A stretch of 42,429 bases of DNA. Source: Mesostigma viride. Taxonomy: Eukaryota > Streptophyta > Mesostigmatophyceae > Mesostigmatales > Mesostigmataceae. Positions 1-9,274 of the stretch are shown here, in pieces. The notes beneath the pieces are model-generated. The model was not told the origin of the DNA. It ran no database searches and saw only the letters and a program-made list of their open reading frames with translations. The stretch spans positions 1 to 42,429 of the forward strand of contig RPFO01000713.1 in assembly GCA_009746045.1 (NCBI GenBank). Reading direction: 5' to 3'. The stretch's first letter is position 1. Every line of letters begins with the position of its first letter. The translations under genes and the position numbers were made by a program.

Positions 1-1110
1 GCGCAGAAAATTTTGGCAGAGCTTCCGCGCTACAAGGCAGTGAAGAAAGTTTTGGGCATAGCTTACGCGCCCAAGGGTGGTGCAGAAAATTTGGCATAGC
101 TCCCGCGCCACAAGGGTGGTGCAGAAAATTTTTTGCATAGCTTTCGCGCCACAAGGGTGGTGCAGAAAATTTTGGCATAGCTCCCGCGCCACAGGTGGTG
201 CAGAAAATTTTTGGCAGAGCTTCCGCGCCACAAGGGCAGTGAAGAAAGTTTTGGCATAGCTCCCGCGCCACAAGGGTAGCGAAGAAAATTTTGGCATAGC
301 TCCCGCGCCACAAGGGTAGCGCAGAAAATTTTGGCAGATTCCGCGCTACAAGGCGTGAAGAAAGTTTTGGCATAGCTTACGCGCCCCAAGGGTGGTGCAG
401 AAAATTTTGGGCATAGCTCCCGCGCCACAAGGGTGGTGCAGAAAATTTTTGGCATAGCTTTCGCGCCACAAGGGTGGTGCGAAAAATTTAGGCATAGCTT
501 ACGCGCCACAAGGGTGGTGCAGAAAATTTTGGCATAGCTTACGCGCCACAAGGGCAGTGAAGCAGTTTTGGCATAGCTTCGCGCCACAAAGGTGGTGCAG
601 AAATTTTTAGTATAGCTTACGCGCCACAAGGGTGGTGCAGAAAATTTTTAGAATAGCTTCAACGCGCCACAGGGTGGTGCAAAACATTTTATAGCATAGC
701 TCCGCGCTGCAAGGGCTTGTGGGGCAAGGTTGGTGTCTGTTCTGCACAATAATAATAATAAGGGCGGTGAAGAAAATCTTGGCATGCTCCCGCGCATAAG
801 GGTGCAGAAGAAAATTTGCCATAGCTTCCGCAACATAAGTAAGGGCAGTGTAGAAAATTTTGCCATAGCTCCCGCAACATAAGTAAGGCCGGTGAAGAAA
901 ATTTGGCATAGCTCCCGCGCCATAAGGGCGGAGAAGAAAAAGTTGTTGCCATAGGTTCCCTCAACATAAGTAAGGGCGGTGTTAGAAAATTTGCATAGCT
1001 CCCGCGCCATAAGGGCGCAGAAGAAAATTGTGCCATAGGCCCGCAACATAAGTAATGGGCGGTGTAGAAAATTTGGCATAGCTCCCGCGCCATAAGGGCG
1101 GAGAAGAAAT
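1..1110. repeat. 40-bp minisatellite array
   Basis: About 27 imperfect copies of a ~40-bp unit built round 'AGAAAATTTTGGCATAGC' followed by CCCGCGCCACAAGGG. Starts of successive units are 39-41 bp apart (72, 111, 152). The right part (720-1110) alternates with an AACATAAGTAAG variant. Single copies recur at about 1970-2005, 2710-2750 and 3050-3130, so the unit also occurs dispersed. Open frames on both strands here are repeat artefacts; no gene is supported. Confidence 0.9.
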
Positions 1111-1127
1111 TGCATGCAAGTATTTCC

Positions 1128-1420
1128 TTACTCATTACTTCCTAACAACTGAAACTCACAATGCAGCTATGCCATGCAGGACACAATGTCGGTACCGTTA
1201 CTCGCTTTTTGCAAGCGGGCAGCCATAGCGACCAAACACTTCCATGCAAACTACCATGTTCATCATTCATTGAGTGGCAATCCTTTGTAAACACAGCACC
1301 AATCGGTTCATGCCACTATGACTTCATGTTACATGTTTTGTACATGACTCGATAGTGCCCTTGTGCGCGACCGTGGGGCGTGGCAGGCTAGCCCTGTCCA
1401 TTCGTGGGTGTGGTGGGGAG
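1128..1420. repeat. Dispersed repeat, copy 1
   Basis: About 290 bp beginning TGCATGCAAGTATTTCC, containing CAATGCAGCTA(T/A)GCCATG and ending at the start of the G-rich minisatellite. A second copy with the same order and the same following minisatellite lies at 12757-13050, so the single-copy leader and the minisatellite moved or were duplicated together. No coding potential recognised. Confidence 0.85.
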
Positions 1421-1965
1421 CTGCATGCATGCGGGTTTAGGGGGTGGCTGGAATGTGTGCCTAGGTTCGTGAGGTGGCTGCCATGCGTGCGTGGGTGTGG
1501 GGGGTGGCTGGCATGCGTACGTGGGTGGGGGGTGGCTGGCATGCACGTGCATGTGGGGGGTGGCGCTGGCATCATGCGTGGGTTTGTGGGGTGGCTGCCA
1601 TGCATGCGAGGTGTGGGGGGAGCTTCCATGCATGCATGTGGGCCGGGGCGGGCTGGCATGCGTGCGTGGGTGTGGGGGGGGGGGCGCATGCGTACGTTGG
1701 TGACGGGGATGGCTGGCATGCATAAGTGGGTTTGGGGGGGCTGCCATGCATGCGTGCATGTAGGGGCGGGGGGGCAAGCGTGTGTGGGTTGGCGGGGGGG
1801 TGGCATGCATGCGTGCTGTGGGGGGGGGCTGACATGCGTGCGTGGGTGTGGGGTTGGCTGGCATGCGTGCGTGGGTTTGGGAGGGGGCTGGCATGCGTGC
1901 GTGGGTTTGGGGGGTGGCTGGCATGCATGCGTGGGTGTGGGGGGGGGGATGGCAGGAATGCATGC
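1360..1965. repeat. 30-bp G-rich minisatellite, block 1
   Basis: Tandem array of a ~30-bp unit of the type GGCTGGCATGCGTGCGTGGG followed by TGTGGGGGGT. G-runs are on the plus strand and the CATGC core is palindromic. Successive units differ by substitutions and by G-run length. The open frames across it (Gly/Trp/Val-rich one way, Pro/His/Thr-rich the other) follow from a 30-bp period and are not evidence for a protein. Confidence 0.9.
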
Positions 1966-2077
1966 ATGGCTCCCGCAACATAAGTAAGGGCGGTGTAGAA
2001 AATGATGCATGCAGCAGAGCACTGTCGCTAGCGACAAACGCAGCCAAGGGTGGGGCCCGTACCCATGTCCCACCCAC

Positions 2078-2277
2078 CTGGGCAGCAGGAAGATCTCTGG
2101 CGCGTGCACCTCCGGCGAGAAACTGTCCCGCCACCTCTACGGACGCCTGCCCGCTGCTCCAACTCCTCGGTCGCCTGCCGTGCGAACTGCTGCAGCAACG
2201 GGTTGTAGGTGAGCAGGTACTCCTCCAGAAGGTCCAGCAGCTTCCGCAGGTTGGGGTCTCGCTCTTTCACCTCGCAC
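2078..2277 (-). CDS. Helitron-like N-terminal domain, exon 3 (partial gene)
   Basis: Minus-strand exon bounded by a CAG acceptor (2278-2280) and a GTGGGT donor at 2077. It encodes CEVKERDPNLRKLLDLL followed by EEYLLTYNPLLQQFARQA, matching the part of Helitron replicase N-terminal domains (Helitron_like_N) where a leucine-rich helix precedes an asparagine-proline and a phenylalanine-arginine pair. It continues the reading from the exon at 2408-2635. The HUH nuclease and Pif1 helicase parts expected next are not seen between 2077 and 1; they could lie beyond the window after a minisatellite-filled intron, or be lost. Family assignment is from motif memory, without a profile search. Confidence 0.55.
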
Positions 2278-2407
2278 CTGCGGAGCAGGAAGCCACAAAG
2301 GTACGCGCATCCGCACTCACAGACACCGTCAGCCGCCTCACCCCAAAGAATCACCCCATCACACATCAAACGTGCACTCGCTAAAACCGGCGACTGCGCA
2401 CCCTCAC

Positions 2408-2635
2408 CGTTTCAACACGTCTCCTCCTGCGCCTCGTCCTTTCCCGGCTTGTCCAGCAAGAAGAAGAAGTCGTTGTTGACGTGCACGCCGTCCCGGATGA
2501 TCGGCTTGATGCGCTCGACGGTCTGGCCGTGCAGCTCGAGCACGCACGCCCCCTTGTTTCTTGACCGAATCCCCGATGCGCCCGCTCGCTACGACGCGTG
2601 CCACGGCGAAAAACTGGTTGATCATCCGCCCATAC
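2408..2635 (-). CDS. Helitron-like N-terminal domain, exon 2, frameshifted
   Basis: Minus-strand exon after a CAG acceptor at 2636-2638. The first codon completes an Arg with the two bases left by the exon at 3207-3634, giving 'WIR' then YGRMINQFFAVARVVASG, the position where Helitron proteins have IR.YN..FAF. A second stretch reads VLELHGQTVERIKP then DGVHVNNDFFFLLD, matching the FR..GQ.YH.I..L.P region. The two stretches are in different frames: one extra base lies at about 2545-2550, in GGCGTGCGTGCTC. The 3' donor is uncertain; GTGAGG at 2407 is the best candidate, but a TGA sits just before it in the second frame. Confidence 0.5.
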
Positions 2636-2744
2636 CTGATGCATGTTCAAAATATATTGGCGGGGACGATGTGTCAGGGTGCAATACAAGGCACAACCCA
2701 CTTCAGCCTAGGCTGGTGAAAAAAAATTCAGCATAGCTTCCGCA

Positions 2745-3040
2745 CCGCAAGGGTTTGGGGGGGGGCTGGCATGCGTGCGTGGGTGCCGCGGGTGGGGGTG
2801 GCTCGCATGCGCACGTTGCTGAGGGGGTTGGCTGGCATGCGTGCGTGGGCATGGGGATGGCTGCCATGCGTGCGTGGGTGTCAGGGGTGGCTGGCATGCG
2901 TACGTTGGTGAGGGGTGTGGCTAGCATGCATAAGTGGGCCCGCGGTGCCCCTGATTGCTGTCTGGCCCCTAATCATGTGGATGTGGCTGGCTCCCTGCCC
3001 GCCTGTTTGCCGCATCCCATGCCCCAAGGCTCATAGCTCA
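2745..3040. repeat. 30-bp minisatellite plus tail, inside an intron
   Basis: Seven or so copies of the G-rich 30-bp unit (2750-2940), followed by a single-copy tail reading GGGCCCGCGGTGCCCCTGAT and onward to about 3040. The same tail follows the minisatellite at 14590-14660 and 15410-15530. The whole lies between exons 3207-3634 and 2408-2635 of the Helitron-like gene, so it appears to be intronic. Confidence 0.8.
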
Positions 3041-3206
3041 AGCCTCAAGCGTGGTGAAAAAAATTCAGCATAGCTTCCGCAGCACGAGTGTGGTGAAGAA
3101 AATTTGAGCATAGCTCATGCACTATAAGGGCGCATGACATGCCCGCACAGTCCATGCGTCAATACACACAGACACGTAGTAAGCAGTGCTCATGCCAACA
3201 CTGTAC

Positions 3207-3634
3207 CTGATCCACAGCGCCACGTTCGTCGGGTTGCAGTGGATCTGCCACAGCATCTCTTCCTGGTGGGTCAGCTCGTTGCACGCGAGCTCGCGTTCAT
3301 CGGCGTTCGCCTCAGCCAGCAGCCGCTCCCGCCGCCTGCGCTTCTCGATGATGAGATTCAGGTTCGGCTCCAACACCTTTGCCTTGCCTTTCGAGCAGCA
3401 GCGGCTACGCTTGGGCTCCTCCTCCTTGAACATGGGCGCATGGCACTTGGGGCACTTGCTTTGCTCGCGGTGCTCATCGAGTGAGTACGGATGCGCGGCG
3501 CTCGGGTCGTCGGTCAGCGGTCGCAGCTTGAACGGCCGCATTCCGAAGCCAGCATAGTCGCCCGTGTCCAAGCAACGCGAGAGCCGACGCACCTCAGCGA
3601 GCGTCATGCCGAACTTCTTCATCTCGTCGTTTTC
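3207..3634 (-). CDS. Zinc-finger exon of the Helitron-like gene, exon 1
   Basis: Minus-strand exon between a GCAG acceptor (3635-3637) and a GTACAG donor at 3206. It begins ENDEMKKFGMTLAEVRRL and contains KCPKCHAPMFKEEEPKR followed by CCSKGKAKVLE. The C-x2-C, Phe-x-Glu-Glu, Cys-Cys, Gly-Lys order is that of the zinc finger preceding the Rep domain in Helitron proteins. A basic stretch (EKRRRRERLL) follows. The exon ends two bases into a codon, which the exon at 2635 completes. Exon joining is inferred from splice signals and frame; without the downstream homology the zinc finger alone would be ambiguous. Confidence 0.55.
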
Positions 3635-3864
3635 CTGCTTCGTCAACAACCAAAACCAGCACAAAAATGAACAATGCGATAAATGGAACACATGATACGA
3701 CATAATAGTGTAGTATGAGATTATGGTATGGCTCTTATGAACAGCGCACGGCAGTGCCTTCGATGCAAACACTGGGCGATGCCCTGCCCATCACCGCGAT
3801 ACCAAACCAGGTGCAATCTTCAGCATGGCACACAAGTAAGTGACATAACCTCAGAAAAGCTCAC

Positions 3865-4251
3865 CCTCTTCTTCTTCTGCCGATGCGTCTCCGCGGTCAC
3901 AGGTGCCGTATCGTCAACAGCTCGCTTCCCATCACTGCCAGGTGGTGACAAGCCCGGGCTGCCTGCCTCAACCGGGTCGATGCGCTCCCCGTCACCGGTG
4001 CTCCTCACGCTGCCGTCGGCATCGATGTCCATCCACTCATCGCTGTCGACATCAGCCCCCTCGCTGTCATCGGCGTCATTGTCATCTGTCCTCACATCCT
4101 TCTTGCCTCGCGTATGCTGTGCACCACTTGCAGTCCTCTGCTTTGTTTGTCGCAAATGACTGTCACGCTTCCGCCTTCGCTGCGCATTCAACTTGTTGAC
4201 AACAGCATCACGCCGCCCCGCATCTGCCTGTGCTTGCACACCAGCACCATC
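3865..4251 (-). CDS. Acidic, low-complexity exon (129 codons)
   Basis: Phase-0 exon with CAG acceptor (4252-4254) and GTGAGC donor at 3864. The first half is basic (AQRRRKRDSHLRQTKQR), the second acidic (DDNDADDSEGADVDSDEWMD) and ends in a basic patch, RQKKKR. The pattern suggests a disordered, possibly nuclear linker, which is inference. It lies between the A/B repeat exons and the zinc-finger exon on the same strand. Confidence 0.55.
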
Positions 4252-4450
4252 CTGCTCATGCGACAGGACAACAAGAATGTGAGGTGAACATGGCGTAGCT
4301 GTCACAGACTAATGTAAACACTGCGAAGACAAATGTGCAAACACATTGATGCCACAGTGATATGACTGCATAAAAATGCTATACAACTAACGATAATGAC
4401 CGTCCTTGTATGATAACACAAACCAGAAACCACTGAACGCATGTGCTTAC

Positions 4451-4522
4451 CGCTGACTCGCGAATTATCCCAGGAACTGCAGGTTGCACCCTCGCGTTAA
4501 TCATGTCCAACACAGTTTTTCC
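4451..4522 (-). CDS. Small phase-0 exon, type C copy 2
   Basis: 24 codons between a CAG acceptor (4523-4525) and GTAAGC donor. The encoded peptide contains INARVQPAVPGIIRES. It resembles the peptide of the small exon at 7555-7623 (LQARVGPVVPWPRSASE), so this small exon seems to be another duplicated module. Function unknown. Confidence 0.5.
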
Positions 4523-4639
4523 CTGCAATGAGTCCACAACATTCCAAAATTGACATGGTTATTACACAGCGACAGCAAGAATCACAATACATAGAAAAGA
4601 AGCGAAATTGACAGTTGCAGGGGACGGAAAACAACTCAC

Positions 4640-4804
4640 CAGGGTCCGACGTTGCTCGTCAGTGAAATCATCCCGACGTCGAACCTCGTTCACCAACGAC
4701 TGCAGGTATTCGATCTGTTCCTCAACCGAGTGTACGTTGCCACGACAAAAGGCCTCCGCCGCGCGCACGTAGGCCAACGTCGCACCGGGTTCGCACGCAA
4801 CATC
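4640..4804 (-). CDS. Repeat-module A exon (copy A4)
   Basis: 55 codons, phase 0 at both ends, CAG acceptor at 4805-4807 and GTGAGT donor. Encodes a predicted helical pair: AYVRAAEAF, then SVEEQIEYLQSLVNEVRR, then DEQRRTL. The pattern F/Y-x2-AA, ~8 residues, E-x-hydrophobic helix with LL or LV, is shared with the exons at 5179, 5927, 6594, 7226 and the end of 7753-8202. I do not recognise the family. Confidence 0.6.
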
Positions 4805-5178
4805 CTGCAAAAGCACATGACCGGTCATTAAAGAAAAAAATCAACTAAGTTTAATCCAATAAACATTGGTACGCTTTGGACAAACGCCAACTATAAAGAC
4901 CACAAGTGGTAAGCATATATGGCCACACCTCAGCAGTGCCGCTTGGTCTCCCATGCGCCGAAGATTGACGCCCCTGTCGACGGTCCAGCATCTTCTGCAA
5001 TGTCCTCACCTACAAACACAAAGTTCATAAACAGTAAATTCACGGCATTGTTGTCATATGCACACGAAGTAAAGCAACAGCCGAAGAGTGGAGGATCAAA
5101 CAAAAATAACAAAAGAAAACTGCCATTGCAGACTGGGCTATCCCAGATACTAAACAAGTTGTGATAAAAACAGCTTAC

Positions 5179-5361
5179 CGCCATGTCTCGCTGTGTGGTC
5201 GTTTGTGCATCAGTTTTATGCAAATTCCACCGCTGTAATTCTTCCAAGAGCGACTCCAGCCGGGCGATCTTCTCTTCCACCAGCATCCCCCTTCTACGAG
5301 AGAAGCTTTTTGCGTAATCCACAAAGTCAACAGCTGTTTTGAAAGCCAGCGTGTCCTCGTC
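5179..5361 (-). CDS. Repeat-module A exon (copy A3)
   Basis: 61 codons, phase 0, CAG acceptor at 5362-5364 and GTAAGC donor. Encodes TAVDFVDYAKSF, then LVEEKIARLESLLEELQRW, the clearest version of the A-module second helix. It lies between a B exon (5555-5794) and a second A exon (4640-4804), so the A-B alternation ends here. Role unknown; a helical protein-interaction repeat is the simplest reading. Confidence 0.6.
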
Positions 5362-5554
5362 CTGCATCGATACACCACAGAGCAAAAGGGACACTTATGA
5401 AAGTTAGAGTCCAACATTCATCATGTCACAAACCATACAACATCAAACAGAGGAAATAAAATCATACACTGCGTGCTGATGAAACTCAAGCACTTGACAA
5501 ACCACACACCGCACTATAGCATACACAACAGGACACAGTGCCAGTGGAACTAAC

Positions 5555-5794
5555 CTCAACACCAGCCGCAGGACCCACACATGCCGGCGTGCCCTCTTGT
5601 GCTCCAACGGGTGCTGGGCTCACACGCGCACGCGCCACTCCTTGTGCTGCCACCACAGCTTGGGGCACATGCAGAGGCACCTTGCCAGCTGGCGTGGTCG
5701 CCGCACATCCAGACTGTAAGCGCTGCTTGTGTATCTCAGCCAAACTTGACCATTTCTCTTCCCACTGGTGCAATGCCTTCTTCAGCCTTTTCAT
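5555..5794 (-). CDS. Repeat-module B exon (copy B3)
   Basis: 80 codons, phase 0, CAG acceptor (5795-5797) and GTTAGT donor. Begins MKRLKKALHQWEEKW, a short amphipathic helix with the L-x6-W spacing of the other B exons, then becomes Ala/Val/Pro-rich (TPAGKVPLHVPQAVVAAQ) and ends AGVE. The initial Met is probably internal, since this exon has a normal acceptor and an upstream partner exon. Confidence 0.6.
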
Positions 5795-5926
5795 CTGTAC
5801 GCAGGAAAGTCACACAACAAGCGTTATCAGCATACACCCACGTGTATCCAGATGGTACCCACTGCATGCAGCCATGAAAAGAACATCAAAGCGAGATCAA
5901 AGTGGCACATATACACAGTCACTTAC

Positions 5927-6082
5927 TGCTGCATCGACACTGTTGGCGGAAAATCTGTGTTTCTCCTGTTCCAATGCATTCAGCAGATACTGGATGCGCG
6001 CCAGCCGTTCCCAGACATTCGCAGCGCCGGTGAAAGCCGCATCCGCAAACTCTGACGCCGTTGTAAGTCGGGTCACGTCCAC
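5927..6082 (-). CDS. Repeat-module A exon (copy A1)
   Basis: 52 codons, phase 0, CAG acceptor (6083-6085) and GTAAGT donor. Encodes TTASEFADAAFTGAANV, then WERLARIQYLLNALEQEKHR, then FSANSVDAA. It has the same length (52 codons) as the A exon at 6594-6749, with which it shares AS.F..AA, a V.ERL turn and a terminal A. The equal length argues for origin by exon duplication. Confidence 0.65.
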
Positions 6083-6232
6083 CTGCAGACCAACCAGTAG
6101 AGCATAACAACACAGCAAAGTCAGGAGGCTGCTCTCAATCAAAGACTGCGAGGGCCTGCTACGAAGATGGACTCACATCCAATTAGAGAGCTATATATAA
6201 AGAACTTTAGCAACGCTAAAATACAAACTCAC

Positions 6233-6457
6233 CGTCATCGCAGCTGATGCAGCCATTTGTGGTTTGTCCACCTCCGGCCCTGGCGGCAATGCATTCGCGA
6301 CATGTGCAGGCATGGCCATCGGTGTCGCACACGCAGCGACCGACACTTGTGTCGGTACAGCCGGTTGCAGCACCCGGAAGTCTCCTTGTGCAGTTTCTGC
6401 CACCTGACCTCCACTCCTCTCCATCCAGTACCGCAACAGCTCCTTCAGCTGTGTGAC
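6233..6457 (-). CDS. Repeat-module B exon (copy B2)
   Basis: 75 codons, phase 0, CAG acceptor (6458-6460) and GTGAGT donor. Starts VTQLKELLRYWMERSG, nearly matching VTSIQNNLRYWETLR of the B exon at 6879-7055, then runs into an Ala/Pro/Val-rich tail (VPTQVSVAACATPMAMPA) and ends MAASAAMT. The helix plus Pro/Ala linker layout is shared by all three B exons. Confidence 0.65.
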
Positions 6458-6593
6458 CTGCACCTCACCACCGTACAAACCGTACAAAATGACTTGTTAT
6501 ATATTAAACGTTTCGTAGAAACCAACATCCTGACAATCCAATAACAAAAGCAACAGTTACCTATGAAGCACTTGCACGGTGCACGCCACTCAC

Positions 6594-6749
6594 CGCAGAT
6601 TCATAGTCCGCAGCATAGAGCACGTCGCGGCGTCCCTCCACTATCCGCAGGTAATGCTCCACCGTCACCAAGCGCTCCCCCACAGTTCCATCGCATGCCA
6701 GGGCAGCTTCTAGAAACGAGGAAGCACTTTGGAACTTCCTTCCAGAAAC
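6594..6749 (-). CDS. Repeat-module A exon (copy A2)
   Basis: 52 codons, phase 0, CAG acceptor (6750-6752) and GTGAGT donor. Encodes SASSFLEAALACDGTVGERL, then VTVEHYLRIVEGRRD and YAADYESA. It aligns end to end without gaps with the A exon at 5927-6082. Confidence 0.65.
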
Positions 6750-6878
6750 CTGCATTGACACCCAGTCACAGAGGGAAAATACGAAACCTTAACCACGGTC
6801 CACAATGGTCTCTTAGCAAAGGTGAAGCAAATTCTGCTACCTTCATTGACATACACAAGTCCTTAAAAACAAACTCAC

Positions 6879-7055
6879 CACTGTCGGAAGTAGTGCACCC
6901 ATTTGTGGTGCAACGACACCCGCTTGTGCAGGCACGCCCACAGGTATTTCCGACGTATTGACCACCGGTTGCGCAGTCATCGTGTCACACCCCTGCCTTT
7001 CCATCTGGACACGCAGTGTTTCCCAATACCGCAGATTGTTCTGGATGCTAGTAAC
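6879..7055 (-). CDS. Repeat-module B exon (copy B1)
   Basis: 59 codons, phase 0, CAG acceptor (7056-7058) and GTGAGT donor. VTSIQNNLRYWETLRVQMER forms the helix; the tail is Val/Pro/Ala-rich (VPAQAGVVAPQMGALLPTV). Shorter than the other B exons through a shorter linker. First B exon of the three alternating B-A pairs in transcript order. Confidence 0.6.
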
Positions 7056-7225
7056 CTGCCGCAAGGCAACCACCATAATGAAGCAGAGCCACCACTCAGT
7101 AGAACTCAGAAGTCAATGGCATCGTCCTTACTGCACAGATCATGTTCTGTCGATAAATGATCAACAGGTAATCATCACCAAAGTCAAACACCAAGCAATC
7201 GCATAATCACTGCAGCTCAACTTAC

Positions 7226-7378
7226 CGCCATGCAGTAGTCATCCCATGAAAACTCCGATTTCCGGACGTGCAGTATACCCATCATAAACTGCAGAGTCGC
7301 CATGCATTGTAGAGGATCGCCAACCAGTGCAGTTGCAGCTTGGACAAACCCGTGTGCCCAGTACCCAGCGACCTCCGC
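7226..7378 (-). CDS. Repeat-module A exon (copy A5)
   Basis: 51 codons, phase 0, CAG acceptor (7379-7381) and GTAAGT donor. Encodes YWAHGFVQAATALVGDP, then CMATLQFMMGILHVRKSEF, then DDYCMA. Same A-module spacing as the 5927 and 6594 exons but more hydrophobic and richer in Met, so a more diverged copy. Confidence 0.55.
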
Positions 7379-7460
7379 CTGCACAAAAGGATCGCAAGAA
7401 GTTCAAAACCACTGATGTGCATTGAGAATGCCAAATAGTATCATCAAAACCAACAAAACA

Positions 7461-7540
7461 ACTCACACTAAAGCAAGGTAAGAAGATGAGTCATCAAGCA
7501 ACTCACACTAAAGCAAGGTAAGAAGATGAGTCATCAAGCA
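7461..7540. repeat. Perfect 40-bp tandem duplication in an intron
   Basis: Positions 7461-7500 and 7501-7540 are identical (ACTCACACTAAAGCAAGG onward). They lie in the intron between the 7555-7623 and 7226-7378 exons. The perfect identity indicates a very recent duplication or an assembly stutter. Confidence 0.95.
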
Positions 7541-7554
7541 AAAGCACAACCTAC

Positions 7555-7623
7555 CAACAGCGTTTCCGAAGCGCTCCTTGGCCAAGGCACGACAGGACCC
7601 ACCCTTGCCTGCAGCATTAGCAT
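7555..7623 (-). CDS. Small phase-0 exon, type C copy 1
   Basis: 23 codons with a CAG acceptor (7624-7626) and a GTAGGT donor. The peptide contains MLQARVGPVVPWPRS, similar in length, phase and sequence to the 4451-4522 exon. Called by splice sites and by resemblance between the two. Confidence 0.45.
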
Positions 7624-7752
7624 CTGCAAGAGAAAGACAGAGAACAACACACCATCAAGCAACGCTCGATGTTAGTTTTAGCATGCCGCATATGTCACTG
7701 ACACAAGCTCAGCAAAGTGACCACGAACACAACCCCATCACACTGCACTCAC

Positions 7753-8202
7753 CGCATAATAAATGTTGTCACTGAACTTGTCTGGCGCCGCGTTCACCAA
7801 CTCGTCGATTTTACCTCGGACGAAGGCCACCCAGGCAGATGGATTCCCAACTAAGCAGTCGGCTTGTTCTACGCACAAGTACGCCCGAGGCCGAGGGTCC
7901 CCAGCACGAGCCATAGCGCACGATGGCAGCCCCCCTCCTATGGGATCCCGACGTGGATGCCAAGGAGTTGCAGATGATTGCGCTCTGCTTGCTTGAAGCT
8001 CAGGTGCAGGTGCAGGTGGAACTGCAGCTGCAGGTGAAGCCATCGCGTGACACGGCGATACCAATGGCTGTGGGGACGATGCGGCCCATGGTGATGCTGG
8101 TGAACGTGCAGCGACGCTTGGGCCTGACCCTCGAGTCGAAGTTGTTGCGACACGTGGCGATCCACATGTGCATGAAGCTTGGGCATCCGATCCACGTGGT
8201 GC
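7753..8202 (-). CDS. Pro/Ala/Ser-rich exon ending in an A module (A6)
   Basis: Open, phase-0 stretch of 150 codons between a GTGAGT donor (7751-7752) and a CAG acceptor candidate at 8203-8205. The first two thirds are low complexity (HAMASPAAAVPPAPAPE). The C-terminal part reads PRAYLCVEQADCLVGNP, then WVAFVRGKIDELVNAAP and FSDNIYYA, a diverged A module. This exon therefore resembles a fused B-tail plus A. The upstream boundary is the least certain; (8203-8650) holds no exon I can support. Confidence 0.5.
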
Positions 8203-8653
8203 CTGGGCATGGCGCAAAGAGGACAGATATCGGTGAAGCAAGACGGACCGACCCATTACATAATATAATCGTGCTGCAATCAACATCATAACATCCTTTG
8301 CCACTAGCAACAACCAGCTTACACATGAATTAAACAAAGAAATTTTTTTCTCAAGGTTTATTTTACATCTGGCCAGCACGTAGGATGCTTCATTCACGCA
8401 CCTGTGTCTTCCTCCTCCTGCGCCGGTGCTGTTGTGAAGATACACGTTCGTACCTGGGCACACCCTGCCACGACAGTACATGATACACGAATACAAATCA
8501 TGTACAGGTTATCTAACACGTGTGAGTAAATGCACACGAGTATGCTTGAGGGGCACTATCACGAGTATGCTTGAGGTGCATCAACTCCACACCAGCAACT
8601 CAAAGGATGTGCATGACACATGCAATTAAAAAAACAGACATGCAGAAACATAC

Positions 8654-8716
8654 ACAGCAGCTCTCGTCCCAATCTCCCGTCACATCGATACGTTCGCCCA
8701 TGTCGGAATCGCCGCC
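8654..8716 (-). CDS. Short acidic exon
   Basis: 21 codons, phase 0, CAG acceptor (8717-8719) and GTATGT donor: GGDSDMGERIDVTGDWDES then two Cys. Similar in size and acidity to the neighbouring 8847-8919 exon, suggesting another small duplicated exon. Function unknown. Confidence 0.45.
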
Positions 8717-8846
8717 CTGTGGATGAGACCAATGCACGGCAGCAAGGCACCAACCATGGTCAGAAACGCCGTTCCCACACAAAGGCATCAGCAAAACAGA
8801 CGATCATGTGCAGAATGTGAATATAGTAGCATCAAGCGCCGCATAC

Positions 8847-8919
8847 CTCCTCGCACAAGTCTTCCTCCCCTGGCAAAGGTATCTCGCAGTCTCCATCGTA
8901 CATCGGTTCTCCACCACCT
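8847..8919 (-). CDS. Short acidic exon
   Basis: Minus-strand exon with GTATGC donor at 8846 and a CAG acceptor candidate at 8920-8922. Encodes GGEPMYDGDCEIPLPGEEDL then CEE. The donor side is phase 0 and joins in frame to the exon at 8654-8716. The acceptor is tentative. Confidence 0.4.
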
Positions 8920-9170
8920 CTGACGGGACGTGCACATAAACCCATGGCAGCAGCTGAAGCCCTCATCCTACGCCTTTGCTGTCGTGATTGCCGTGCCGGG
9001 CCAGGACCGCGCTGCAGCACAGCACGCGAGTACCGAGTGGGACGCCACGCTGAGCGCTGTGGTCGGGGCAAACGGCGCCGTATCATGCACCGAACGCGAG
9101 AGAAACGACCCCGCCTTGGACGCGCACCAAAAAGCGGCACAGGAGCCTGCATCAACAAGCACACCAACAC

Positions 9171-9193
9171 AAAAGACACACACACACACACAC

Positions 9194-9224
<31 letters not shown>

Positions 9225-9238
9225 CACACACACACATA
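9171..9238. repeat. (AC)n microsatellite
   Basis: About 30 CA dinucleotides, interrupted by two CAACAC units. It lies in an intron upstream of the small acidic exons. Confidence 0.95.
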
Positions 9239-9274
9239 CTTAAAATGACCACAAATGCCACCAGTGAAACCTAC

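Noticed and set aside
9171-9238. Cys/Val-rich frames across the AC repeat
   Set aside because: Translation of a dinucleotide repeat inside an intron.
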